Shown here piece by piece: positions 16,791 to 23,857 of a stretch of 24,051 bases of DNA. Made by a program: the position numbers and the translations under genes. Origin of the DNA: a virus; IMG/VR virus record IMGVR_UViG_3300000116_000219, positions 1 to 24,051 of that record, one strand, 5' to 3'. How positions within the stretch are numbered: the first letter of the stretch is position 1; each line of letters begins with the position of its first letter. The notes under the pieces were generated by a model. It was not told the origin of the DNA. It was given only the letters and a program-made list of their open reading frames with translations, and searched no databases.

Positions 16791-18653
16791 TTATAGTGGG
16801 ACTACTCTTCCTACAATATCAGATGAAGGAAATTTTAATTCAAAAATCATAGGGTCAACTGATGGGTATACAATACCATTATTAGTTGCTGCTGCTATAT
16901 CATATGAATAATCACTATATCCTTTACTTGTTCCTGCTACATTTTTAATAAGTACATTAGTTACAGTTTGTACCCCTTCTACTTTATCAATTAATATACT
17001 TAAACTTTTTAATAAAATAGGTTGATTAATATTCCAATTATCTATATTAAAATATTCTGTTAAGGTATTTATACAGTTTAAAATTACTTCATTATTATTA
17101 AAATTAGGTAGTACTATTATATCAAATTCACAAGTTATATTAATAATATAAGCATCTTTAATTTTTATAGAATCATTTATCATTCTATATTCAGATAAAT
17201 AAGTCTTTAAGTTTTGTTTTAGAGTTGAAGAAGCTGTTCTTAATGTTTTATTTGAATTATAAGATAAAACATACATATCCAATATTGTAGGTAATTCACC
17301 TATACCATATTCTGCTACTTTAGTAGGTTGAATATATGATTTTGCTATAGTACCTATATTTGAAGGCATACTTAATGATCTAATTAAATAATCTTGCTGA
17401 GTAACTGTTCTTAATTGGTTTTGAAAATTACCTAAAGCATTTTGTCTAATTTCTTCAACTGTATCTGCACCTTGTCCTCCATCAGCTGCTAATATATTAT
17501 TTGTTGCTAAGGAATCAAATATAATATTAGCTAGTGGAGTATTTGAAAGGTTTGGATTTTTAAATACTACCCCAGTATTATTAAAATTAGTTAATGTTCC
17601 AGAGTCAACATTAGCAGACAATCCTCCTCCTGTTAAATATCTTATAGTTAAAGTTGTATTAGCAGGAGCAATACCATAAGTATCAGTAAACATAAAATTT
17701 AAGGGAGAATAAGCTGCTGTTAATTTATCTTTTGAAAAAGCTAATCCTGTACCTACATTATCTGGGTTTGGAACTAAATCTTCATCATTATCACTTACAG
17801 TTCCTGCTCCAAAACCTAATTGAAGAGTAGTAGAATTTAAAAATCGTGTTGTAAATCTTCTTTGAACTTGTTTTAAATTTAATAAATTAGGAGCGTCATC
17901 TTGAATTGCATTTGGATCTGTATATGAGGCGTTTATTTTTGTAGTAAATACAGTATCTTGAGCTAAATTTAATACCTCATGCCATTGGTTCCCATCACTA
18001 TCAAAACAATCTAATACATTAATAATACTAGAAGCATTTATATTTACTGTAGGATATTTAGAAGGAGCATTAAATATACTTTGTATTGAATTAACAGTTC
18101 CTGATATTGCCTTTCTTGTTTTCTTCAATAAAAACCTTTGGGGCGTATTAGCTGATAAAGAATAAATAGAAACATCTGTTGGGTCTTGAGAGGATGAAAC
18201 TGAGAAGTCACAGACATCTTCTGTTATAAAGTTTACACTAGCATTTTCATTAGAAGTTAATTGAAAACCACTTGGAATTATTAAAGCATAATCAAAATCA
18301 GGTACAGATGCTCCATTAATATCAATTTTATTAGGTAATAATTGATAAATAGCAATATCTACAGTTGCAGCAGTTGTAACTTTAGGTTTAGAACCTAACA
18401 TATAAGCTAAATCAAATAAATTTTGTTCTTGTCTAGCATATTGTATAAAAGTTTCTTGTATTTGGTTATCTAAATAAAATGATAAAACATCCCCAACATA
18501 AGAGGCCATTTCAATAAATAACATTCCTGTTGAATCAGAAGAAAAATCATTATAAGTATTAGGAAAGTATGTTTGTGAATAGTTTATAAGAGAATTTCTA
18601 AAACTATTAAAGTCTCTTTCAGTATATGCTATATTTCTATTTAAATTTGCCAT
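16791..18653 (-). CDS. gp6: Baseplate wedge subunit, T4 gp6-like (baseplate J family)
   Basis: 620 aa, close to T4 gp6 (660 aa). The N-terminal block (YTERDFNSFRNSLINYSQTY at 10-29, then FSSDSTGMLFIEMASYVGDV at 37-56, and LGSKPK) is the typical gp6 signature for the inner wedge ring. The region around 391-435 (DGGQGADTVEEIRQNALGNF, QQDYLIRSLSMP) is the conserved core shared with Mu gp47/P2 gpJ. A final Pro-rich segment follows. In T4-like virions gp6 forms the continuous inner baseplate ring with gp7 and gp53 and contacts gp25. It starts with a TAATG overlap on the gp25 stop, the same gp25-gp6 order as in marine T4-like phages. No break or missing motif seen. Confidence 0.93.
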   Translation of the reverse strand: MANLNRNIAYTERDFNSFRNSLINYSQTYFPNTYNDFSSDSTGMLFIEMASYVGDVLSFYLDNQIQETFIQYARQEQNLFDLAYMLGSKPKVTTAATVDIAIYQLLPNKIDINGASVPDFDYALIIPSGFQLTSNENASVNFITEDVCDFSVSSSQDPTDVSIYSLSANTPQRFLLKKTRKAISGTVNSIQSIFNAPSKYPTVNINASSIINVLDCFDSDGNQWHEVLNLAQDTVFTTKINASYTDPNAIQDDAPNLLNLKQVQRRFTTRFLNSTTLQLGFGAGTVSDNDEDLVPNPDNVGTGLAFSKDKLTAAYSPLNFMFTDTYGIAPANTTLTIRYLTGGGLSANVDSGTLTNFNNTGVVFKNPNLSNTPLANIIFDSLATNNILAADGGQGADTVEEIRQNALGNFQNQLRTVTQQDYLIRSLSMPSNIGTIAKSYIQPTKVAEYGIGELPTILDMYVLSYNSNKTLRTASSTLKQNLKTYLSEYRMINDSIKIKDAYIINITCEFDIIVLPNFNNNEVILNCINTLTEYFNIDNWNINQPILLKSLSILIDKVEGVQTVTNVLIKNVAGTSKGYSDYSYDIAAATNNGIVYPSVDPMIFELKFPSSDIVGRVVPL

Positions 18654-19060
18654 TATTGTATTGCTATATTTATTTCATCTTCTACTCCTATGTTACTAAT
18701 TATATAATTTATAAATAAATTTATTGTATTTCTATCTGGTTGGTTATCAAAATTTATATTTTGTATAGTTATTTCCGGGAATTGTAAGGTAACATTATCT
18801 TTAATTCTTGTTGTTATAGCACTATTAGTTCCATCATTAATTCCTTCCCCTATAAAATCTCTTAAATTTGCACCAAAAAGAGGTCTCATAACTCTTTCAC
18901 CTTTATTAGTTAATAACCAATTAATTAAATTAGTTCTTATTACTTCTTTGGTTGTAAAAGTTGGGTTAAATACAGCTCTTCCTGATAAGGGCAAACTAAA
19001 GCCTAAGGCAGCACTACCACTACTAACTGTTGGAAAAACATTACTTACAATTTGAGCCAT
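18653..19060 (-). CDS. gp25: Baseplate wedge subunit, T4 gp25-like
   Basis: 135 aa, matching T4 gp25 (132 aa). The core motif is NKGERVMRPLFGANLRDFI (52-70), equivalent to the E-x-R-P wedge-core motif shared by gp25 and TssE of type VI secretion systems. Helices and strands follow, ending in LFINYIISNIG. gp25 nucleates sheath polymerisation by handing a beta-strand to the first sheath ring and anchors gp6. Some databases call the family gp25-like lysozyme; the catalytic claim is not supported by structure. It is flanked by TAATG overlaps on both sides (with the 117-aa gene upstream and gp6 downstream), so translation of all three is likely coupled. Together with gp6 it shows that the phage has a contractile tail. 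Confidence 0.93.
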   Translation of the reverse strand: MAQIVSNVFPTVSSGSAALGFSLPLSGRAVFNPTFTTKEVIRTNLINWLLTNKGERVMRPLFGANLRDFIGEGINDGTNSAITTRIKDNVTLQFPEITIQNINFDNQPDRNTINLFINYIISNIGVEDEINIAIQ

Positions 19061-19413
19061 TATTTACTATTCATTAAATTTATTATTTGATCCATACCTA
19101 CATTTCCATCGGGTAATGTACCATTAGCTACATCCATTCCTGGGTTAGGTCTAAAAGTTTGAGCATTATTGGTATTAAATCCTGCTGCTGTTTCACCTAA
19201 AATGTTTTTATAAGCATCTCTTTTTTCTTGAGAAGACATTACAGGGGTAGTGGGTGATGGAGATGTTATAGAAGGATTATAAGACTCCATTACTGGGGTT
19301 TGAGTTACTACTTTTGGTGTTTTTACAGCTTCTAAAAGTATATCTTTTAATTCTTCTTGTATTACTTCTCTAACAGTTTCTTTTAGTACTTTTTTTAATT
19401 CTGTTAATTTCAT
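19060..19413 (-). CDS. Small protein with amphipathic N-terminal helix and disordered Pro/Thr linker
   Basis: 117 aa. Residues 1-34 (MKLTELKKVLKETVREVIQE, then ELKDILLEAVKTPK) form a strongly amphipathic, charged helix of a type I recall at the N-termini of many short marine-phage proteins. Residues 36-62 are Pro/Thr/Ser-rich. The rest is Gly/Asn/Pro-rich (FRPNPGMDVANGTLPDGNVG) with a short terminal helix (MDQIINLMNSK). It contains LKE-T and LLE-A sequences that fit the T4 prohead-protease preference. No enzyme motif is present. The 45-bp gap before it holds copy 3 of the AT element, so it probably heads the gp25-gp6 transcript, and its stop overlaps the gp25 start (TAATG). A chaperone, scaffold or baseplate glue peptide is possible; function unknown. 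Confidence 0.6.
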   Translation of the reverse strand: MKLTELKKVLKETVREVIQEELKDILLEAVKTPKVVTQTPVMESYNPSITSPSPTTPVMSSQEKRDAYKNILGETAAGFNTNNAQTFRPNPGMDVANGTLPDGNVGMDQIINLMNSK

Positions 19414-19417
19414 CTTT

Positions 19418-19436
19418 AATTTTATTATAAATATTA
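19418..19436 (-). promoter_or_regulatory. Conserved AT element, copy 3 (putative phage promoter)
   Basis: Minus strand reads TAATATTTATAATAAAATT. It contains TATAAT (19429-19424) 10 nt from the ATG of the 117-aa gene and shares the ATATTTATAA core with the other three copies. It is inside a 45-bp gap, the only non-overlapping junction between 18651 and 21416, where the genes otherwise overlap. This is consistent with a transcript start for the small protein, gp25 and gp6. Confidence 0.45.
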
Positions 19437-19458
19437 ATAATTTATGTTTTTATATCAA

Positions 19459-21414
19459 TTATGACCCAGTAGGTGCGGGTAAATTATTTTTACCAAATTC
19501 AAAATACCATGGGTCCGTTTGATCTATAAATTGATTTGGATCCTTATCATCTATTGAACCAGGGCTAGTATTAGGGAATTTAAGATACCAAAAAGGTAGT
19601 TCTGATGTTGTAAGCGCATTTGCATTATACCACTCTACTCCTAATGCTTCTCTTAATTTTAGAAATAATTGAGTTTTAACAAAAGAAAGGAAGTTTCCAT
19701 TTACACCCCAATCATATGACATGGCAGAGTTATTTGGATCGTAATTAATTACTGGTTTTCCATCAAATATTGCTTCCTCTGGGTATGAACCTGGTACTGA
19801 ATTACTAATAAACCATAGAGTCCAAATTTCATTAATTTCCCATTCCCATAACATTTTAACTTCCTCAAATGAAATAGGTGAAGTTCCATCCCCAGTAATT
19901 GCAAATCCACTAATATTAGGCATATTATATCCTATTTCTCTACTAAGAAAATATTCTGATAAAGGATCATTAAATGAAATTTCTGGATTTTGTGAGCTTA
20001 AGTAATTAGCTTCTTCAAATATAGCTTGCATCAAACGTCTTCTTTTTGTTATTTCAGGTCTTAAACTTTCAAAAGATCCTAAGTTATCGTTATTTCTTAT
20101 ACCAGTCTGACTTAACCTAAAAGAATATGGGTATAATTTTGTTGCATTAATAAATAAATTATCACCATCATTTTCCCAAGTTTTCTTTGTAGGATTAAAA
20201 GCACCACCAAAATTATTAGCTTTCTTTTCTAAATCACTACCTTTTTTTCTTAACTGGCTTATGTATCCTTTAATTTTTATTTCATCTGTAACTCCTCCTA
20301 AAAATAACTTTTTAATAGTTGAGTCTAATACTCTATCTCCTTCTTTCCATTCATACCCTTCATTAACTACGGCTTGTTCTAAAACAGTTCTAGAATTATT
20401 AAATGCTTCCCTAACTAATGTATCGTAATACCCTTTATTTGGCCCCTTGTTTTGTGATAATTCCCAAGCCATTTCATATAATTCATTTGCTTCTTCTTCA
20501 TTAGCCCCATAAATAGACATTAATACAACAATTTGTCCTGCTTTATATATAGCTTTTAAGGGATCTTCAGCTGGTGGAGGTGGTGGAAAGATTAAATCTT
20601 TAGTATCAATTAACCATTTCATTTCATTAACTAAAACTAAATTTGATGAAGAAAAAGACTCATCACCGTACAACATTTCAACTGCTACCCCTTCTTTATA
20701 ATATTCTCCATCTAGAACTGATTCTTTATTTTGTGCTGTAATTTGTTTTTTGTTAAAAGAAAATTCAGAAGAAATAAGCTGTTTTCTTAAATAATAATCA
20801 CCATATAATAATCCAGGGGGTTCACTTAATGCTTTTTCTAATTCTGCATTTGTTAATACTTCAATGAAGTTTTCTTCTTCAACTAAATCATCAATATCAT
20901 CAAAATCTTCCTGTGTAATGTTAGGATCTTCTTCTAAACATTTATTTAAAACTTCATCTAATTTTTTTAATTTTGTAAATACAGTTCCAACATCTTTTTC
21001 AATTATATTTAAAGCTTCGGGAATTGTATCTAAGGATGCTTTTTCTTTATCTATTAAAGTTCCTAAATTATCTAAAGCATCAGAAAAGTTATTAAATATA
21101 TTTAAAGGCAATCCTACACCAGGAGGAACTGCTGAAGGTGCTGGTAGTTGTTTTATTACAGTTTTTCCAGTATTTAAAGCTTCAGCTGCTACTTCAGAAC
21201 CTTTTGCTACTTTATTTAAAGTAGCTATTTTTTGTTCTATTTGTTCTAAAGCTCCATTAATGTCGTTTTTTTGAGCTATTAATATTCTTAACTCTTGAGT
21301 TGTGGGGCAACCTTCTTTAAATTTATCTATTAATACATCTAAAGATTTATTAAATTGAAATGTTGTTCTAGTTATACTAGTTACAATTTTTGATATAAAA
21401 TCTGCTAAGGCCAT
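19459..21414 (-). CDS. Large unrecognised tail/baseplate protein with helical N-terminus
   Basis: 651 aa; I do not recognise a family. Residues ~10-190 are mainly long amphipathic helices (ALEQIEQKIATLNKVAKG; DVGTVFTKLKKLDEVLNKCL) broken by a Pro-rich loop (LPAPSAVPPGVGLPL, 90-104) and followed by an acidic stretch (EEDPNITQEDFDDIDDLVEE, 161-180). A polyproline hinge FPPPPPAEDP (276-285) separates this from a mixed alpha/beta C-terminal half containing many Trp and Tyr (WEWEINEIWTLWF). No signal peptide or lysozyme/peptidase motif is visible. It lies between the gp5-like hub gene (TAATG overlap at its start) and the gp25 operon, so a hub, tube-tip or wedge-hub connector role is the best contextual guess. 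It is too short and wrongly placed for a tape measure. Confidence 0.6.
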   Translation of the reverse strand: MALADFISKIVTSITRTTFQFNKSLDVLIDKFKEGCPTTQELRILIAQKNDINGALEQIEQKIATLNKVAKGSEVAAEALNTGKTVIKQLPAPSAVPPGVGLPLNIFNNFSDALDNLGTLIDKEKASLDTIPEALNIIEKDVGTVFTKLKKLDEVLNKCLEEDPNITQEDFDDIDDLVEEENFIEVLTNAELEKALSEPPGLLYGDYYLRKQLISSEFSFNKKQITAQNKESVLDGEYYKEGVAVEMLYGDESFSSSNLVLVNEMKWLIDTKDLIFPPPPPAEDPLKAIYKAGQIVVLMSIYGANEEEANELYEMAWELSQNKGPNKGYYDTLVREAFNNSRTVLEQAVVNEGYEWKEGDRVLDSTIKKLFLGGVTDEIKIKGYISQLRKKGSDLEKKANNFGGAFNPTKKTWENDGDNLFINATKLYPYSFRLSQTGIRNNDNLGSFESLRPEITKRRRLMQAIFEEANYLSSQNPEISFNDPLSEYFLSREIGYNMPNISGFAITGDGTSPISFEEVKMLWEWEINEIWTLWFISNSVPGSYPEEAIFDGKPVINYDPNNSAMSYDWGVNGNFLSFVKTQLFLKLREALGVEWYNANALTTSELPFWYLKFPNTSPGSIDDKDPNQFIDQTDPWYFEFGKNNLPAPTGS

Positions 21415-22658
21415 TATAAAGTTCTTGTTGTTTTTGATTTATACCTTTCAATTGAAGTTAACATAGTTTGTGCTTGTAGTCCTACTTTAGTTGCTGTTTG
21501 AGCAACAGCAATATTAGGAGTATAAGGTACAGGTGTACCTACAGTTCCTAAAGCTGTAGTTAAAGATACCATGTTAGTTAATAAAGATTTAAAATCATCT
21601 AAAAATTTATCTCCTAATATTAAAGGTTCAGTATTGCTTTCTTCTTTATCCCCCAACATTATTTTAGTTCCTACTTTAACAACAAAATTAGAAGTAGTAT
21701 CAAAATTAAAGCCTTTTTGTGCTCCAAATGAAATTGTTCTTGCAGAACTAAGTAAAATGTGATCATTTTTAGAATTGAATAATAAACGACCTGAGTTGAT
21801 AATAACTTGAGAACCATTATATAAGCTAGGTGAGCTAGGGACTTCACCAAATGCAGGTGTATATGAACTATAATCAGTATTAGCTGCTCCTATTGGTATT
21901 TTTTGATTAGATGTTAAATAAATTGAAGATTTATCTGTATTAATATTTTCTACTTGAGGAATCCAAGAATCATTTTCGGTTTCGGATTGACCATTTTTTA
22001 TAGTAATAATAGGTTCACCATTAACTCCACTATCTGACCAAGGATTAGGAGGTGTACTATCATTAACAGTACTTCCAAACCTTATAGTATTACCCCATCT
22101 TCCTTCTATTAAAACATCACCTTCAAAAGGTTGTAAATTTCTTATTCCTGCTCTTTCTTTAAAAGTAAAACCAAAATTAATATTTTCTGTATTAGCATCT
22201 GATGATATTTCAACCCCAGCTTCAGTTTTGGAATAATTTTGATCCTGAGTAGGTTTAGTAGCAAGAGAATTTGGAGAAGCATTATGGTGTATACTATTCC
22301 ATATATTAATACTTTGAAAATAATAATATGCTTTACCAGTAGAAGGATTTGTTTGGGTAGTGGCATTAGGTAATGAAATTATATAAACTATTTCATTTAC
22401 TAAGGGTAAAAATGTTATATTAGAATATAGGGGACTAGCAAAGCTTAAAGTAGATAAAGACTTTCCTGATGGGTTGGATAGTTCTTCAAATAAAATACCA
22501 CCTATACTACTATATTCTCCATATTCTTTCCAATTAATGGGATAATCTTTTCCATTTAAAGAAACAAATTTAACTCTTACAGGTATTATTTCTGGTCCTT
22601 TTGAAGATTGTAAATTTAAAGGTTTTAAAGAATTTAACCCTGTAGGTGTTCTAGCCAT
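21414..22658 (-). CDS. Baseplate hub/spike-like protein (gp5-type OB-fold region, no lysozyme domain)
   Basis: 414 aa. Residues ~20-130 look like an OB-type beta barrel with a cell-puncturing-protein flavour (PVRVKFV; FLPLVNEIVYIISLPNA; YYYFQSINIWNSIHH). A diagnostic block LQPFEGDVLIEGRWGNTIRF (175-194) is one I recall in marine T4-like hub/structural proteins. Residues 245-335 have repeated short strands (SSIYLTS, QVIINSGRLLFNSKNDHILL, NFVVKVGTKIMLG) that may form a beta-prism spike stem. The C-terminus is helical. Against T4 gp5 (575 aa) there is no recognisable lysozyme domain. Function inferred: central hub/spike below the tail tube. It overlaps the upstream 117-aa gene by 8 nt (ATGGCTAG) and the 651-aa gene by TAATG. 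An alternative is a non-hub structural protein of the same family. Confidence 0.65.
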   Translation of the reverse strand: MARTPTGLNSLKPLNLQSSKGPEIIPVRVKFVSLNGKDYPINWKEYGEYSSIGGILFEELSNPSGKSLSTLSFASPLYSNITFLPLVNEIVYIISLPNATTQTNPSTGKAYYYFQSINIWNSIHHNASPNSLATKPTQDQNYSKTEAGVEISSDANTENINFGFTFKERAGIRNLQPFEGDVLIEGRWGNTIRFGSTVNDSTPPNPWSDSGVNGEPIITIKNGQSETENDSWIPQVENINTDKSSIYLTSNQKIPIGAANTDYSSYTPAFGEVPSSPSLYNGSQVIINSGRLLFNSKNDHILLSSARTISFGAQKGFNFDTTSNFVVKVGTKIMLGDKEESNTEPLILGDKFLDDFKSLLTNMVSLTTALGTVGTPVPYTPNIAVAQTATKVGLQAQTMLTSIERYKSKTTRTL

Positions 22659-23004
22659 TTTTATTTTCTTTATTAATCCTCTCTAATTTATCCATTTCTG
22701 CCATTAATTCAGCTTTTTCTTCTTCTGAAATTCCAAATTCGCCTTCATCATTAGTATTATTAACTGCTCTTTGAATAATAGTAGCCATTTTTATTAATTG
22801 TTCATCGTTTTTTACTCCAATTTCTAAATATTCTTTTATTAAAGGTACTATTAAAGTAGCATCACCTATTTCCTGGATTAATGGTTTTAATTCACTTATT
22901 AAAGATGTAATCTGTTGTTTTTTAGTAGTTTGATTTTCATATATTTCATGTAAGATATCCGAAAATTTTTTATCACCAAATACTATTGAATCTAATTGTC
23001 CCAT
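22651..23004 (-). CDS. Small acidic helical protein, unknown
   Basis: 117 aa, almost entirely helical by residue pattern (ISELKPLIQEIGDATLIVPLIKEYLEIG; MATIIQRAVNN), with a very acidic C-terminal tail (GISEEEKAELMAEMDKLERI). It has no cysteines or catalytic motif. It is placed between the sigma factor and the hub protein, and its stop lies inside the hub gene (8-nt overlap), so co-expression with the hub is expected. The 34-bp leader contains copy 4 of the AT element, so it may head the hub transcript. Size and position allow a baseplate assembly chaperone or a late-transcription accessory protein (gp33-like). I see no T4 gp33 sequence resemblance. Confidence 0.6.
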   Translation of the reverse strand: MGQLDSIVFGDKKFSDILHEIYENQTTKKQQITSLISELKPLIQEIGDATLIVPLIKEYLEIGVKNDEQLIKMATIIQRAVNNTNDEGEFGISEEEKAELMAEMDKLERINKENKNG

Positions 23005-23006
23005 AA

Positions 23007-23025
23007 TTTTTGATTATAAATATTA
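23007..23025 (-). promoter_or_regulatory. Conserved AT element, copy 4 (putative phage promoter)
   Basis: Minus strand reads TAATATTTATAATCAAAAA. It contains TATAAT (23018-23013) 8 nt from the ATG of the 117-aa gene. The core ATATTTATAA is identical to copies 1-3. It lies in the 34-bp gap directly after the sigma-factor gene. Confidence 0.45.
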
Positions 23026-23038
23026 GAAAATTAAATTT

Positions 23039-23848
23039 TTAAGATGGAAAATATCCTGCTTCAGAATATACTATATATTTTTCCTTAAATACTTTATATA
23101 ATTTATTAGCTATTTTAGTTATTTTAGGAGTTTTAACATCAATCATTTCTCTTATGTAGATATAAAGTGCTTTTTTATTAAATACATCAATAGCATCTCT
23201 TTTTCTAAATAATTCTAGAATGCAATCAGCTATTTGAGCATCATATTCTTTAGGAAAATAATTAAAAATATATTTAGTCATATGTTTTACATATAAATCA
23301 ACAAAAATAGATAATCTATCTCCTTCTTTATACCCTTGAGTATATAGTTCATCTCCAAAGTTACTGTCTGATTCTACAAACTTTTGTGAAGATTGTTCTA
23401 ACTTAGTATTTAATATAAAAAATGAATTATCTCCAATATCTAAATTTTGATGTTTAGATATATCTCCTATATCAATAGATTCTATTTTTTTCTTATAATT
23501 TTTTTGATTATATACTATTAACCATCTTTTTACAATAGTACCAAAATAAGAATAAGCTTTAGCACCTTTTGAAGGATCAAAAAGATGAATTTTATCTAAA
23601 AGAAATACCATAATTTCATGTTGAAGATCTTCTAGATTTTCAACCCCATCAGTATAATAAAATTTAAAGGTATGAATTATATTTTCAGTTAATTTGTAAA
23701 AAGGATAATGTATTTCTTTAGAGTATATATCACTTTTAAACTTTTTATCTTTACTTAAATTATACTGAACAATAGCATCTTCTGTTTCTTGAGTAAAATA
23801 ATTTCTTTTCTGTCTTTTTTTCTTAGCGGCATTTATTATATTATCCAT
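23039..23848 (-). CDS. gp55: RNA polymerase sigma factor, T4 gp55-like (late transcription)
   Basis: 269 aa. Residues ~49-122 match sigma-70 region 2: helix YPFYKLTENIIHTFKFYY, then ENLEDLQHEIMVFLLDKIHL (70-89), FDPSKGAKAYSYFGTIVKRW (90-109) and a basic NQKNYKKK (114-121) that would contact the -10 element. The Asp-Pro-x-x-G-x-x-x-x-Y/F-x-Y pattern is typical of gp55-like phage factors. T4 gp55 has 185 aa; here an extra ~110 C-terminal residues include a helix-turn-helix-like stretch (YIREMIDVKTPKITKIANKL, about 226-245), possibly a region-4-like remnant. It would direct host RNA polymerase to late promoters, in T4 together with the sliding clamp. The 9-nt gap upstream carries TATAAT 8 nt from the ATG (23862-23857), the same spacing as copies 1 and 4 of the AT element. 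Confidence 0.8.
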   Translation of the reverse strand: MDNIINAAKKKRQKRNYFTQETEDAIVQYNLSKDKKFKSDIYSKEIHYPFYKLTENIIHTFKFYYTDGVENLEDLQHEIMVFLLDKIHLFDPSKGAKAYSYFGTIVKRWLIVYNQKNYKKKIESIDIGDISKHQNLDIGDNSFFILNTKLEQSSQKFVESDSNFGDELYTQGYKEGDRLSIFVDLYVKHMTKYIFNYFPKEYDAQIADCILELFRKRDAIDVFNKKALYIYIREMIDVKTPKITKIANKLYKVFKEKYIVYSEAGYFPS

Positions 23849-23857
23849 TTATCACAA

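Noticed and set aside
18653-19060. Lysozyme activity for the gp25-like protein
   Set aside because: The family name is historical; the visible motif is the wedge-core E-R-x-x-R-P type, not a muramidase catalytic site.
20864-21274. 136-aa open frame on the plus strand, and similar plus-strand frames at 2452, 5937, 7930, 9788, 9952 and 21571
   Set aside because: Each lies inside a well-supported minus-strand gene, has low-complexity or Phe/Leu/Ser-rich composition and no domain. They are antisense shadows.
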